A DNA stretch of 64,000 nucleotides from positions 3,124,749 through 3,188,748 of the forward strand of contig CP143548.1 in assembly GCA_037015955.1 (NCBI GenBank), written 5' to 3'. Positions 11,784 to 20,801 of this stretch are shown in pieces. This DNA is from Lachnospiraceae bacterium JLR.KK008 (lineage in GTDB: Bacteria; Bacillota; Clostridia; Lachnospirales; Lachnospiraceae). The notes beneath the pieces are model-generated. The model did not search any database. It was not told where the DNA came from and was given only the letters and a program-made list of their open reading frames with translations. Every line of letters begins with the position of its first letter. Position 1 is the first letter of the stretch. The translations under genes and the position numbers were made by a program.

Positions 11784-12893
11784 TTATGAGACAGTGGTAA
11801 AATTGACCGGCAAAATCAAATAAATATAGTTTTCTCCGGAATCCCTGATAAAACAAGGCGCCTTGGGATTTACCATATAGACGTCGATCTCTTCGTCGTC
11901 AATCACTTTCAGAGCGTCAATCAGGAATTTTGGATTAAAACCGATCATAATATCTTTGCCGCTTTTTTTGATGTCGATTTCCTCATTCATGCTTCCGACA
12001 GTAGAATTGATCTTTAATTCCATGCCATTGTCAGTGATCGTGATGATAACCGGTTTTTTATCACCCTCTTTTACGAGTAGTGTCGCTCTGTCTATACAAT
12101 TTAAAAATTCTTTTTTATTAATCTTAATCTTTGTCTCATAGTCTTTGGAAAGCATCTGATCGATCTTGAAATATTCTCCTTCGATCAGACGGGAGACAAC
12201 GACCGTATTATCAAACTCAAATACGATATGTTTATTCGTAAAGAAGATAGAGACGTCTTTATCAGTGTCTCCACTGAGGATTTTACTGATTTCACTCAGC
12301 GTTTTGCCTGGGACGACAACTTTTCTGTTCGGATAAAAATTCTTTAACTTAATATTTCTGATAGAAATTCTATGACCGTCAAGCGAGACAACTTTCAGAT
12401 TATCTTCCCTGATCTCAAACAATTCCCCTGTCATCAGTTTGTTATTATCATTGTCAGCGATGGAAAAGATGGTCTGTCTGACTACTTCTTTTAATGTAAA
12501 CTGAGAAACGATAATGGAATCGTTTCTTTCGATTACAGGAAGATAAGAAAAATCGTCACCTGACTTTCCGATGATATTAAATTTTGCTTTTTCACAGATG
12601 ATTGTTGTCTTAAAGGAATCATCCGTCTCGATTATTATGTCATTATCAGGAAGTTTTCGGACAATCTCCAGAAAAATCTTAGCATCCAGTGCAATCATTC
12701 CTTTTTCCAGAATATCGCCTTTTATCTTTGTCTCTATGCCGAGTTCCATATTATTTGCAGTCAATGTAATACTGCTTCTTCTGGCATCTATGAGAATACA
12801 TTCCAAAATAGACATTGTCGTCTTACTGGGTACTGCCTTTGATACGATCTGTACACCGTTTAATAAGTTGGCTTTCGAACATTTTAACTTCAT
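11784..12893 (-). CDS. dnaN: DNA polymerase III sliding clamp (beta subunit)
   Basis: A ring-shaped dimeric processivity clamp with three similar domains, about 369 aa. I place the start at ATG 12893 (MKLKCSKANLLNGVQ), because AAAGGAAG (12904-12911) is correctly spaced and homologues begin here; an upstream in-frame start at 12929 would add 12 unlikely residues. The C-terminal YLILPVNF-type end forms part of the hydrophobic pocket that binds partner proteins. Unusually, the 10-nt spacer between ribosome binding site and ATG is TTATCCACTG, a DnaA-box-like sequence, so DnaA binding might affect dnaN expression. A promoter lies in the gap after dnaA. Confidence 0.97.
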   Translation of the reverse strand: MKLKCSKANLLNGVQIVSKAVPSKTTMSILECILIDARRSSITLTANNMELGIETKIKGDILEKGMIALDAKIFLEIVRKLPDNDIIIETDDSFKTTIICEKAKFNIIGKSGDDFSYLPVIERNDSIIVSQFTLKEVVRQTIFSIADNDNNKLMTGELFEIREDNLKVVSLDGHRISIRNIKLKNFYPNRKVVVPGKTLSEISKILSGDTDKDVSIFFTNKHIVFEFDNTVVVSRLIEGEYFKIDQMLSKDYETKIKINKKEFLNCIDRATLLVKEGDKKPVIITITDNGMELKINSTVGSMNEEIDIKKSGKDIMIGFNPKFLIDALKVIDDEEIDVYMVNPKAPCFIRDSGENYIYLILPVNFTTVS

Positions 12894-13105
12894 CAGTGGA
12901 TAACTTCCTTTCTTCAATTTGAATAACACGTCAACGTGAAATTAACAATATATATAATATGAATTCAGTAATCGTATTAATAGAGGCTGTGAATTTGTTT
13001 ATATCCCCCATATTATACTATTTTCAAGGGAAATTGAAAATATTTTACAAGTGAAAAACTTGGAACAGCCAGTGAATAAAAGCGGACAAGTGTTAATAAC
13101 TTTTG
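12894..13105 (-). other. dnaA-dnaN intergenic region: dnaN promoter, near-consensus DnaA boxes, possible unwinding region
   Basis: A 212-nt gap, longer than needed for transcription alone. It holds two near-consensus DnaA boxes on the minus strand: TTATTCACT (13071-13079) and TTATCCACT (12895-12903), each with one mismatch to TTATNCACA. It also has an AT-rich run around 12940-12965 and a 12-bp interrupted palindrome CACGTCAACGTG (12927-12938). In several Firmicutes the DNA unwinding element lies in this gap, in a bipartite origin. That role here is inference. Confidence 0.5.
13012..13040 (-). promoter_or_regulatory. dnaN promoter
   Basis: On the minus strand TTTTCA (13035-13040), 17 nt, TATAAT (13012-13017). 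The -10 is perfect and the -35 weak. Confidence 0.5.
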
Positions 13106-14461
13106 TCAGGGGTTCAATTTTTTGATGATAATATCGACTTTGTTTTTTAGTTCTTCATCTTTTTTCATCTCTTCTGTGATTTTATTCACACCATGAATCA
13201 CAGTCGTATGGTCTTTTTTGTTCAAAAGTTTTGCAATGTTGGCAAAAGGAATATCAACTAGATTCCGGCAGAGATACATGACGACATGTCTTGGTTGAAT
13301 CAGTTCGCCATTTCTTTTTTTGGAAGTAATATCGTCAGGATTGATATGATAATGTTCCGCCACAGTTTCCAGTATCAGGTTTGGCGTTATCGTTTTTGGT
13401 TTATCAGGATAAATAATGTCTTTCAGGGCATCCTCAGCCATTGCCATCGTCATTTCTTCTACTTTATTTAACCTGATAAAGGCTATGATCTTGTTGAATG
13501 CGCCTTCCAGTTCCCGGATATTGGATTTGATGTTGGTGGCAATGTAATCCAATATGTCATCACTGATGTCTTTGTCGAAGTTTTCCGCATTTTTGCGAAG
13601 GATTGCCATTCTTGTCTCATAATCCGGTATTTGAATATCTGCAATTAGTCCCCACTCGAAACGGGAACGGAATCTTTCTTCCAGCGTTTCCATATCTTTC
13701 GGTGGTTTATCTGAGGACAGTATGATCTGTTTTCTGGCAGAATGCAGTACATTAAATGTGTGGAAAAATTCTTCCTGCGTACTTTCTTTACCAATGATAA
13801 ATTGGATGTCGTCGATCAAAAGGACATCGACCGTTCTGTATTTCTCCCGAAGATTTGTCATGGCGGCGGCATTACCGCTGCGGATTGATTCAATTACTTC
13901 GTTGGTAAACTGTTCACTTGTCACATAGAGTACTTTCATATTAGGGTTTTGTTCTAATATAAAGTGTCCGATGGAATGCATCAGATGGGTCTTCCCAAGA
14001 CCCGCTCCGCCGTACAGATAGAGAGGGTTATAGGTGACGCCTGGGGATTCTGCCACTGCCAGTGATGCGGAATGTGCGAATTTGTTGTTGCTGCCGACGA
14101 CAAAAGTGGAAAATTTATATTTGGGATTCAGGTTTGCACTTTCATAATTGGCCAGATAACTGGGGTCTGTGATCTTGGACTCCTTGATTTCTTTTTCCTG
14201 ATCTTTTTCCAATATAAATGTAACTTTATATTCGTGTTCCATCAGCTCGGTAATCGTTACCTGAAAGTAACTTTTATATTTGCTGGAAATATATTTCAGG
14301 GCATAAGACTGATCAGAAGGTATGGAAATAATCACAGTGTCATCTTCGATTTTGTAAAATTGAAGAGGGGCGACCCATGTATTATAAGAAATGTCTGACA
14401 GGTCATATTCTTTTTTTACAGTTTCTTTAATGGTCTCCCATTTGTTTTTCAGTTCTTCCAT
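13106..14461 (-). CDS. dnaA: Chromosomal replication initiator DnaA
   Basis: The AAA+ initiator that binds DnaA boxes and melts oriC, 451 aa. Domain I is at about 1-85, followed by a short linker. Domain III has the Walker A GGAGLGKTHL (about 151-160), the Walker B LLIDDIQF, and the RFRSRFEWGL box VII region. Domain IV ends with the DNA-binding signature KKDHTTVIHGV. The start ATG 14461 follows AGGAGAATCAGAAG. It reads away from the DnaA-box cluster at 14.55 kb, and a likely promoter lies just upstream, close enough to the boxes for autorepression. Confidence 0.98.
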   Translation of the reverse strand: MEELKNKWETIKETVKKEYDLSDISYNTWVAPLQFYKIEDDTVIISIPSDQSYALKYISSKYKSYFQVTITELMEHEYKVTFILEKDQEKEIKESKITDPSYLANYESANLNPKYKFSTFVVGSNNKFAHSASLAVAESPGVTYNPLYLYGGAGLGKTHLMHSIGHFILEQNPNMKVLYVTSEQFTNEVIESIRSGNAAAMTNLREKYRTVDVLLIDDIQFIIGKESTQEEFFHTFNVLHSARKQIILSSDKPPKDMETLEERFRSRFEWGLIADIQIPDYETRMAILRKNAENFDKDISDDILDYIATNIKSNIRELEGAFNKIIAFIRLNKVEEMTMAMAEDALKDIIYPDKPKTITPNLILETVAEHYHINPDDITSKKRNGELIQPRHVVMYLCRNLVDIPFANIAKLLNKKDHTTVIHGVNKITEEMKKDEELKNKVDIIIKKLNP

Positions 14462-14497
14462 CTTCTGATTCTCCTGATCATAAAATATCTCTACTAT

Positions 14498-14526
14498 ATA
14501 TTACCTTATATAAATAAAAATTTCAA
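14498..14526 (-). promoter_or_regulatory. dnaA promoter
   Basis: On the minus strand TTGAAA (14521-14526), 17 nt, TAATAT (14498-14503). The -35 is about 10 nt from the nearest weak DnaA box and 20 nt from the first perfect one, consistent with DnaA autoregulation. Confidence 0.55.
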
Positions 14527-14534
14527 ATCTATAT

Positions 14535-14577
14535 TTTTACACATGTTATCCACACTTTATACACATTCTGTGGATAA
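14535..14577. other. oriC: oriC DnaA-box cluster
   Basis: Three full consensus boxes lie within 32 nt: TTATCCACA at 14546-14554 (plus), TTATACACA at 14557-14565 (plus), and TTATCCACA at 14569-14577 (minus strand). A weaker TTTTACACA is at 14535-14543. They sit between the divergent dnaA and rpmH genes, the classic Firmicute origin position. AT-rich DNA surrounds them. Confidence 0.9.
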
Positions 14578-14602
14578 TAAACACAGAATTGAAAAGATTG
14601 TC

Positions 14603-14631
14603 TTGACTTAAAACCTTTCTTCTTATATAAT
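14603..14631 (+). promoter_or_regulatory. rpmH promoter
   Basis: TTGACT (14603-14608), 17 nt, TATAAT (14626-14631). Strong, and only 25 nt from the last DnaA box. Confidence 0.75.
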
Positions 14632-14672
14632 TGTAACGATATTTTCCATAAGATTAAAGGAGGTGTATCAAT

Positions 14673-14807
14673 ATGAAAATGACATTTCAGCCTAAGAAGA
14701 GACAGAGAGCAAAAGTTCATGGTTTTCGTTCCAGAATGAGCAGTCCGGGCGGAAGAAAAGTAATCGCTGCAAGAAGAGCAAAGGGAAGAAAGAGATTATC
14801 AGCATAG
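14673..14807 (+). CDS. rpmH: 50S ribosomal protein L34
   Basis: A 44-aa, highly basic protein, [18 protein letters not shown] at the N-terminus and AKGRKRLSA at the C-terminus, unmistakable for L34. GGAGGTG lies 7 nt before the ATG. It is the first gene of the rightward operon and is followed at once by a hairpin that may attenuate transcription into rnpA. Confidence 0.97.
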   Translation: MKMTFQPKKRQRAKVHGFRSRMSSPGGRKVIAARRAKGRKRLSA

Positions 14808-14831
14808 GCCGCAATTATGTGGCCTTTTTTT
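14806..14831 (+). terminator. Terminator/attenuator between rpmH and rnpA
   Basis: AGGCCGCA pairs with TGTGGCCT around a 4-nt loop and is followed by T7. It begins inside the rpmH stop codon. No promoter is obvious before rnpA, so it is probably leaky, lowering rnpA relative to rpmH. Confidence 0.75.
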
Positions 14832-14859
14832 CTCTTTTCCTGGAAAAAGGCTTTTGTTT

Positions 14860-15198
14860 ATGGTATTTTCGGAATCTTTAAAGAAGAATAAGGATTTTCA
14901 GTCTGTATATAAAAATGGCAGATGTTTTGCCAATAAATATTTGGTAATGTATATTATGGAGAATGATCAAAGCAGAAACAGATTGGGAATATCAGTGAGC
15001 AAAAAGGTAGGAAACAGTGTTGTAAGACATCGTATTACAAGATTGATCCGTGAAAGTTACAGACTACACGAAAGCATATTTAATAGTGGTTTAGATATGG
15101 TAGTCATTGCAAGAGTCAGTGCAGCGGAAGTATCTTATCAGAAAATAGAAAGTGCTCTGCTGCATTTAGGCAGGCTTCATAAGATTTTACATGATTAA
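14860..15198 (+). CDS. rnpA: Ribonuclease P protein component
   Basis: The protein cofactor of RNase P, which matures tRNA 5' ends with the catalytic RNA. About 112 aa, starting at ATG 14860 ([13 protein letters not shown]), 9 nt after AAAGG; a TTG two codons earlier is too close. The conserved RNR-type motif appears as [21 protein letters not shown], continuing [10 protein letters not shown]. Order rpmH-rnpA-yidD-yidC is standard. Confidence 0.96.
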   Translation: MVFSESLKKNKDFQSVYKNGRCFANKYLVMYIMENDQSRNRLGISVSKKVGNSVVRHRITRLIRESYRLHESIFNSGLDMVVIARVSAAEVSYQKIESALLHLGRLHKILHD

Positions 15199-15214
15199 TA
15201 TTCAAAGGGAACTT

Positions 15215-15445
15215 ATGAGGCGTTTGGAATTTATTATGAAAAAAATATTTATTTTTATAATAAAATTTTATCAAAAGTACATTTCTCCGATGAAAAGAAC
15301 GAGATGTCCTTATACTCCTTCCTGTTCTCAGTACGGTCTGGAAGCGATTGAAAAATATGGTGTGATTAAGGGCGGTTGGCTTGCTGTCTGGAGAATACTC
15401 AGATGTAATCCCTTTTCAAAAGGAGGATATGATCCTGTTCCTTAA
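15215..15445 (+). CDS. yidD: Membrane protein insertion efficiency factor YidD
   Basis: A small amphipathic membrane-associated protein that assists YidC/Sec insertion. The family core [18 protein letters not shown] and GGYDPVP is complete, with the conserved cysteines. I choose ATG 15215 ([10 protein letters not shown]), which has AAGGGA 6 nt upstream; ATG 15236 ([13 protein letters not shown]) is the start used by most homologues and is equally possible. An upstream start at 15191 would overlap rnpA. Confidence 0.93.
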   Translation: MRRLEFIMKKIFIFIIKFYQKYISPMKRTRCPYTPSCSQYGLEAIEKYGVIKGGWLAVWRILRCNPFSKGGYDPVP

Positions 15446-15478
15446 GATGATAAGGAGATGTTTAAGGAGGACAAAAAA

Positions 15479-16765
15479 TTGTCAGGTGGTATTTTATTGA
15501 CCCAGCAGTCGGGCATTTTAAGGCCAGTTGCCATTCTTTTGGGATATTTAATGGATGGTATTTTTATTTTACTGGATAAAATGAGTATTCCCAATGTTGG
15601 TTTGGCTATTATTTTATTTACGATCGTGATTTATGCGTGTATGACACCACTTACGATCAAGCAGCAGAAGTTTTCGAAACTTTCCGCAAAGATGAATCCT
15701 GAACTCCAGGCTATTCAAAAGAAATATAAGAACAAAAAAGATAATGAGTCAATGATGGCGATGAATGAGGAGACGAAAGCTATCTATGATAAATACGGCG
15801 TTTCTCCTACAGGGAGTTGCCTTCAGCTTTTGATTCAGATGCCGATTCTTTTTGCTCTTTATCGTGTTATCTATTCGATGCCGGCTTATGTACAGCAGAT
15901 CAAGGCAGCCTTTTTTCCTCTTGTGGACAAGCTGATTGCACAGGATGGCAGTATGGAACTGATCCAGGGTTTTAAAAATGCCAATATGTATGCAAAGCAG
16001 TTTACCAATGAGGCTTTTTTGAATGGTACGACTTCTTATGTACAGAATACTTATATTGATTGTCTGAATAAGGCTTCCACAGCCGAATGGCAGAGTATTG
16101 TGGATAAGTTCCCAAGTCTGTCAGCAGATGTGTCGAGTACGGTTGAAAAATTAAGCGAGTACAATAATTTTTTGGGAATGAATATTTCGGATTCTCCTTC
16201 TTTTATCGTGATGAATGCTTTTAAGTCCGGTGCTTATCTGATGATTATTGCGGCGCTTATGGTTCCTCTTCTGGCTGCGCTTACGCAGTGGGTTAATTTT
16301 AAGCTGATGCCCCAGCCGCAGACGGGAAGCAATAATGGTCAGGACAGTGTGGCTGCTTCGATGAAGACAATGAATATGATGATGCCTGTTATGTCAGCAG
16401 TTTTCTGCTTTACACTTCCGGCCGGTATGGGTATCTACTGGATTGCCGGCGCGATCGTCAGAAGTATTCAGCAGGTATTGATCAATAAGCATATTGATAA
16501 GATCGATATGGATGAAGTGATCAGAAAAAATGTGGAAAAACGTGAGAAAAAGATGGAAAAGATGGGCGTTTCCGGGCAGCAGTTAAATGATTATGCCGGT
16601 ATGAGTACGAGAAAGATGAACAGTTCGAAGTCGAAGTATACCGAAGCAGAGAAAGAAGAAATGCTCAGAAAAGCCAATGAATATTATTCCGGAAGTTTGA
16701 AACCAGGAAGTATTGCAGCAAAGGCAAATATGGTAAAAGAGTATAACGAGAAAAATAATAAGTAG
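15479..16765 (+). CDS. yidC: Membrane protein insertase YidC/Oxa1 family
   Basis: Inserts membrane proteins alone or with SecYEG. I start it at TTG 15479, because AAGGAGG lies 8 nt upstream; the ATG at 15458 has its ribosome binding site directly against it. The product is about 428 aa. Membrane segments are near residues 12-35, 40-60, 115-135, 255-280 and 310-335. The conserved core MTPLTIKQQKFSKLSAKMNP-like segment and GVSPTGSCLQLLIQMPILFALYRVIY region are evident. It lacks a lipoprotein cysteine at the N-terminus, as in the clostridial group. The basic C-terminal tail is typical. Confidence 0.95.
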   Translation: MSGGILLTQQSGILRPVAILLGYLMDGIFILLDKMSIPNVGLAIILFTIVIYACMTPLTIKQQKFSKLSAKMNPELQAIQKKYKNKKDNESMMAMNEETKAIYDKYGVSPTGSCLQLLIQMPILFALYRVIYSMPAYVQQIKAAFFPLVDKLIAQDGSMELIQGFKNANMYAKQFTNEAFLNGTTSYVQNTYIDCLNKASTAEWQSIVDKFPSLSADVSSTVEKLSEYNNFLGMNISDSPSFIVMNAFKSGAYLMIIAALMVPLLAALTQWVNFKLMPQPQTGSNNGQDSVAASMKTMNMMMPVMSAVFCFTLPAGMGIYWIAGAIVRSIQQVLINKHIDKIDMDEVIRKNVEKREKKMEKMGVSGQQLNDYAGMSTRKMNSSKSKYTEAEKEEMLRKANEYYSGSLKPGSIAAKANMVKEYNEKNNK

Positions 16766-16777
16766 GAGGAAGCCATC

Positions 16778-17401
16778 ATGGATTTTATAGAAATAAGCGC
16801 TAAAACAGTGGATGATGCAATTACGGAAGCATGTCAGAAATTATCTGTTACAAGTAATAAGCTGGAATATGAAGTGATCGAAGAAGGTTCTGCCGGATTT
16901 TTGGGAATCGGCGCAAAACCGGCTGTGATTAAGGCAAAAGTGAAATCTTCCGTGCAGGATGTTGCAAAGACATTCTTGAATGACGTGTTTGAAGCTATGA
17001 ATCTCACAGTTGTCATTACAATTAAATATGATGAACTTGACAATTTGATGGATATTGATCTGAGCGGCGATGAAATGGGAGTTCTGATCGGAAAAAGAGG
17101 ACAGACATTGGATTCGCTTCAGTATTTGACTTCTCTTGTTGTGAATAAAGATGTGGAAAACTATATTCGTGTGAAGGTGGATACGGAGAATTACAGGAAG
17201 AGAAGAAAAGATACGCTGGAAAATCTTGCTAAAAATATTGCATTTAAAGTAAAGAGAACAAAACGTCCTGTATCTTTGGAGCCAATGAATCCATACGAGA
17301 GAAGGATCATTCATTCTGCGCTCCAGAATGACAGGTATGTAACGACACATAGTGAAGGGGATGAGCCTTTCCGCAGGGTAGTAGTTACATTGAAAAAGTA
17401 A
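16778..17401 (+). CDS. jag: RNA-binding protein Jag/KhpB (Jag-N, KH, R3H)
   Basis: A cytoplasmic RNA-binding protein of 207 aa. The N-terminal Jag domain (about 1-50) has the LGIGAKPA segment; the KH domain (about 80-140) has GVLIGKRGQTLDSLQYL; the R3H domain (about 150-205) has the basic ERRIIHSALQ and the final RRVVVTLKK. In related bacteria it works with KhpA in cell elongation and division control. It follows yidC by 12 nt and ends at a strong terminator. Confidence 0.95.
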   Translation: MDFIEISAKTVDDAITEACQKLSVTSNKLEYEVIEEGSAGFLGIGAKPAVIKAKVKSSVQDVAKTFLNDVFEAMNLTVVITIKYDELDNLMDIDLSGDEMGVLIGKRGQTLDSLQYLTSLVVNKDVENYIRVKVDTENYRKRRKDTLENLAKNIAFKVKRTKRPVSLEPMNPYERRIIHSALQNDRYVTTHSEGDEPFRRVVVTLKK

Positions 17402-17406
17402 TTGGG

Positions 17407-17439
17407 AAGGTGTATATCTTTTTTGATATACACCTTTTT
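17407..17439 (+). terminator. Terminator after jag
   Basis: AAGGTGTATATC (17407-17418) pairs with GATATACACCTT (17425-17436), with T5 at 17435-17439. It separates the rpmH-jag unit from mnmE, though no clear promoter follows. Confidence 0.85.
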
Positions 17440-17477
17440 GTTTTTATGTCTGGGCCAGGATGAAGTTTGGAGGAATT

Positions 17478-18860
17478 ATGAGGACAGAGACGATCACTGC
17501 AGTTGCAACTGCCATGTCGCAGTCAGGTATCAGTATTATCAGAATCAGTGGAGAGGAAGCGGTTTCGGTTGCAGATCATATATTTCGGACAAAGAGTAAA
17601 AAATCTATTCTGAAGGAAGCGGATAGTCATACGATTCATTATGGTTTTATTTATGACGGCGATGAGATTGTCGATGAGGTGATGGTTTCTCTGATGAGGG
17701 CGCCCCGAAGTTATACGATGGAAGATACGGTTGAGATCAACTGTCATGGCGGTGTTTTTATTACGGAGCGTATTTTGGAGCTTGTATTAAAACATGGGGC
17801 AAGACTTGCCGAACCAGGAGAGTTTACGAAGCGTGCTTTTCTGAATGGAAGAATTGATCTCTCAAAGGCGGAGGCAGTCATGGATGTGATTCATTCTTCG
17901 AATGATTTTGCATTGAAGTCTTCTATCAGTCAGCTTCGGGGATCTGTCTCTGCAGTTATCAGACAATTAAGGGAAACAATTATTTTTGAGATTGCATTGA
18001 TTGAATCTGCACTTGATGATCCGGAACATATCAGTTTGGATGGATATGAAGAACGATTGTCAGTAATATTGCAAAAATTAATTTTAAAATTAAAAAATTT
18101 GCTGGATTGTGCGGATAATGGTAGAATAATAAAAGAAGGCATTAAAACAGTAATACTTGGAAAACCAAATGTCGGAAAATCTTCTCTGTTGAATCTGCTT
18201 GCAGGGGAGGAGAAGGCGATTGTCACGCATATTGCGGGTACGACGAGAGATACACTGGAGGAATCAATAAAAATAAAAGGAATTGGACTGCGTATTATGG
18301 ATACGGCAGGGATTCGTTCTACGAATGATCTTGTAGAGAAGATTGGTGTGGAACGGGCAATTCAATTTGCATTAAATGCTGATTTAATTTTATATATTAT
18401 TGATTCTTCGGTTCCATTTGATGAAAATGATGTCTCTATTTTTTCGTTTGTAAAAGATAAAAATACGATTATACTTTTGAACAAAACAGATCTTCCTGCC
18501 GTTGTGACAGAAGATATAATAAGAGAGAAGTTAGGAGAAGATTTTCCGATTATAAAAATATCTGCGGTTGAAAACACAGGGATTGATGAATTGGAAGAGA
18601 TGATATGGAAGCTGTTTTTCAGGGGAAAGATTTCATTTGAGAATGAGATTTATATTACAAATACGAGACATAAAGAGGCGATCAGGGAAGCCTACGAAAG
18701 TCTCCTGATGGTGGAGAGAAGTATCTCTCTTCATATGCCGGAAGATTTTTATTCGATTGATCTGATGAATGCCTATGCTTCTCTTGGACGAGTGATTGGA
18801 GAAGAAGTGGAAGAAGATCTTGTAAATGAGATTTTTTCAAAATTTTGTATGGGGAAATAA
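17478..18860 (+). CDS. mnmE: tRNA modification GTPase MnmE
   Basis: With MnmG it forms the 5-carboxymethylaminomethyl group on U34 of certain tRNAs. I start at ATG 17478 (MRTETITAVAT), preceded by GGAGG; an ATG at 17460 would add six residues that precede the conserved start. The N-terminal tetrahydrofolate domain is about 1-115. The inserted G domain has GKPNVGKSSLLN (about 225), DTAGIR and NKTD. The C-terminus ends FCMGK, the required CxGK motif. It lies 15 nt before mnmG. Confidence 0.97.
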   Translation: MRTETITAVATAMSQSGISIIRISGEEAVSVADHIFRTKSKKSILKEADSHTIHYGFIYDGDEIVDEVMVSLMRAPRSYTMEDTVEINCHGGVFITERILELVLKHGARLAEPGEFTKRAFLNGRIDLSKAEAVMDVIHSSNDFALKSSISQLRGSVSAVIRQLRETIIFEIALIESALDDPEHISLDGYEERLSVILQKLILKLKNLLDCADNGRIIKEGIKTVILGKPNVGKSSLLNLLAGEEKAIVTHIAGTTRDTLEESIKIKGIGLRIMDTAGIRSTNDLVEKIGVERAIQFALNADLILYIIDSSVPFDENDVSIFSFVKDKNTIILLNKTDLPAVVTEDIIREKLGEDFPIIKISAVENTGIDELEEMIWKLFFRGKISFENEIYITNTRHKEAIREAYESLLMVERSISLHMPEDFYSIDLMNAYASLGRVIGEEVEEDLVNEIFSKFCMGK

Positions 18861-18875
18861 AGGAGTTTACGGTAG

Positions 18876-20792
18876 ATGCCTGAAGTGAGAATAAAAACAG
18901 ATGTGTGTGTAGTTGGCGCAGGCCATGCAGGTTGTGAAGCGGCGCTTGCCTGTGCGCGGCTTGGTATGGATACGGTTATTTTTACGGTCAGCGTAGATAG
19001 TATTGCACTTATGCCCTGTAATCCCAATGTGGGAGGTTCATCGAAAGGGCATCTCGTGAGAGAATTGGATGCGCTCGGCGGAGAGATGGGAAAGAATATT
19101 GACAAGACGTTTATTCAGTCAAAGATGCTCAATATTTCAAAAGGACCCGCGGTTCATTCTCTTCGTGCGCAGGCAGATAAGGCAGATTATACCCGGGAGA
19201 TGCGCAGAGTAATCGAAAACCAGGAACATCTGATTGTAAAGCAGGCTGAAGTATGTGAAATTTTATCGGAGGATTGCGATGATCCTGCCGGTATTGTCGT
19301 AAAGAGAGTGACAGGTGTGAAAACAAGTACCGGTATTGTTTATGAAAGTAAGGCTGTCATTCTCTGTACGGGTACTTATCTGAATGCCAGATGTCTCTGT
19401 GGGGAATCAATCACTTATACCGGACCGAATGGTCTGCAGCCGGCCAATTTTCTGACAGATTCCATGGAAAAACTTGGGATTGAGATGCGACGTTTTAAGA
19501 CAGGAACACCGGCGAGAATGGATAGAAGATCTCTTGACTTTACTAAAATGGAAGAACAGTTTGGAGATGAAAGAGTCGTCCCTTTTTCTTTTTCTACAAA
19601 GGAAGAAGATGTTCAGATTGATCAGGTTTCCTGTTATCTTACTTATACGAATGCAAAGACACATGAGATTATTCGGGCGAATCTGGATCGTTCACCGATT
19701 TATGCCGGAATTATTGAGGGGGTAGGACCGAGATATTGTCCTTCTATAGAAGATAAAGTTGTTAAATTTTCCGATAAAGAAAGACATCAGGTGTTTATAG
19801 AACCGGAAGGGATACATACGAATGAAATGTACGTAGGAGGAATGTCTTCCTCTCTTCCGGAAGATGTGCAGCTTGCCATGTATCAGACTGTGCCTGGTCT
19901 GGAGCATTGTCGGATTGTCAGAAATGCTTATGCGATCGAATATGATTGTATCAATGCAGTGCAGTTAAAGTCTTCGTTGGAATTTAAGAAGATAAAGGGA
20001 CTTTTTGGAGCTGGACAGTTGAATGGAAGCAGCGGATATGAGGAAGCAGCCGCTCAGGGATTGATTGCGGGAATTAATGCTGTGATGGGGATCAAGGGTA
20101 GAGAACCTTTGATTTTAGACAGATCGGAAGCATATATTGGTGTATTGATTGATGATCTTGTTACGAAGGAGACACCAGAGCCATATCGGATGATGACTTC
20201 AAGAGCCGAATATCGTCTTTTGCTCCGTCAGGATAATGCCGATTTGCGGCTGAGAAAAAAGGGATATGAAGTAGGTTTGATTACGGAAGAACAGTATCAG
20301 AACATATGTTTGAAAGAATCTATGATTTCAAATGAGATCGAGAGATTGAAAACTACTTCTGTCGGTGCGTCTTCTGACATACAGAAATTTCTACGAGATC
20401 ATGGAAGCGCTGAGCTCAGGACTGGTACCTGTTTGTCGGAATTGATGTGCAGGCCGGAATTATCTTATGATTTGTTACAGGAGATTGATCATAAACGGAA
20501 ACCTTTGCCGAAGAGCGTAATTGAGCAGGTGGAGATTGAAATCAAATATGAAGGATATATTTCCAGGCAGCTTCGTCAGGTAGAGCAGTTCAAAAAAATG
20601 GAGAAGAAGAGGATTCCCGAGGTTTTGGATTACGATGATGTTCCCAGTCTCCGGATTGAGGCGAGACAGAAGTTGATTGCTTACCGTCCATCTTCCGTTG
20701 GACAGGCTTCGAGAATATCTGGAGTATCTCCTGCAGATATATCCGTGTTATTGATATATTTGGAGCATTATAATAAATACAGAGGAGTTTAG
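18876..20792 (+). CDS. mnmG: tRNA uridine-5-carboxymethylaminomethyl synthase MnmG
   Basis: The FAD- and NADH-binding partner of MnmE, 638 aa. The FAD Rossmann motif [12 protein letters not shown] is at about residues 11-22. The signatures [25 protein letters not shown] and [21 protein letters not shown] are intact. The C-terminal helical domain that contacts MnmE and tRNA ends with [20 protein letters not shown]. It is 9 nt from rsmG. Confidence 0.97.
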   Translation: MPEVRIKTDVCVVGAGHAGCEAALACARLGMDTVIFTVSVDSIALMPCNPNVGGSSKGHLVRELDALGGEMGKNIDKTFIQSKMLNISKGPAVHSLRAQADKADYTREMRRVIENQEHLIVKQAEVCEILSEDCDDPAGIVVKRVTGVKTSTGIVYESKAVILCTGTYLNARCLCGESITYTGPNGLQPANFLTDSMEKLGIEMRRFKTGTPARMDRRSLDFTKMEEQFGDERVVPFSFSTKEEDVQIDQVSCYLTYTNAKTHEIIRANLDRSPIYAGIIEGVGPRYCPSIEDKVVKFSDKERHQVFIEPEGIHTNEMYVGGMSSSLPEDVQLAMYQTVPGLEHCRIVRNAYAIEYDCINAVQLKSSLEFKKIKGLFGAGQLNGSSGYEEAAAQGLIAGINAVMGIKGREPLILDRSEAYIGVLIDDLVTKETPEPYRMMTSRAEYRLLLRQDNADLRLRKKGYEVGLITEEQYQNICLKESMISNEIERLKTTSVGASSDIQKFLRDHGSAELRTGTCLSELMCRPELSYDLLQEIDHKRKPLPKSVIEQVEIEIKYEGYISRQLRQVEQFKKMEKKRIPEVLDYDDVPSLRIEARQKLIAYRPSSVGQASRISGVSPADISVLLIYLEHYNKYRGV

Positions 20793-20801
20793 AAATAGCA
20801 G

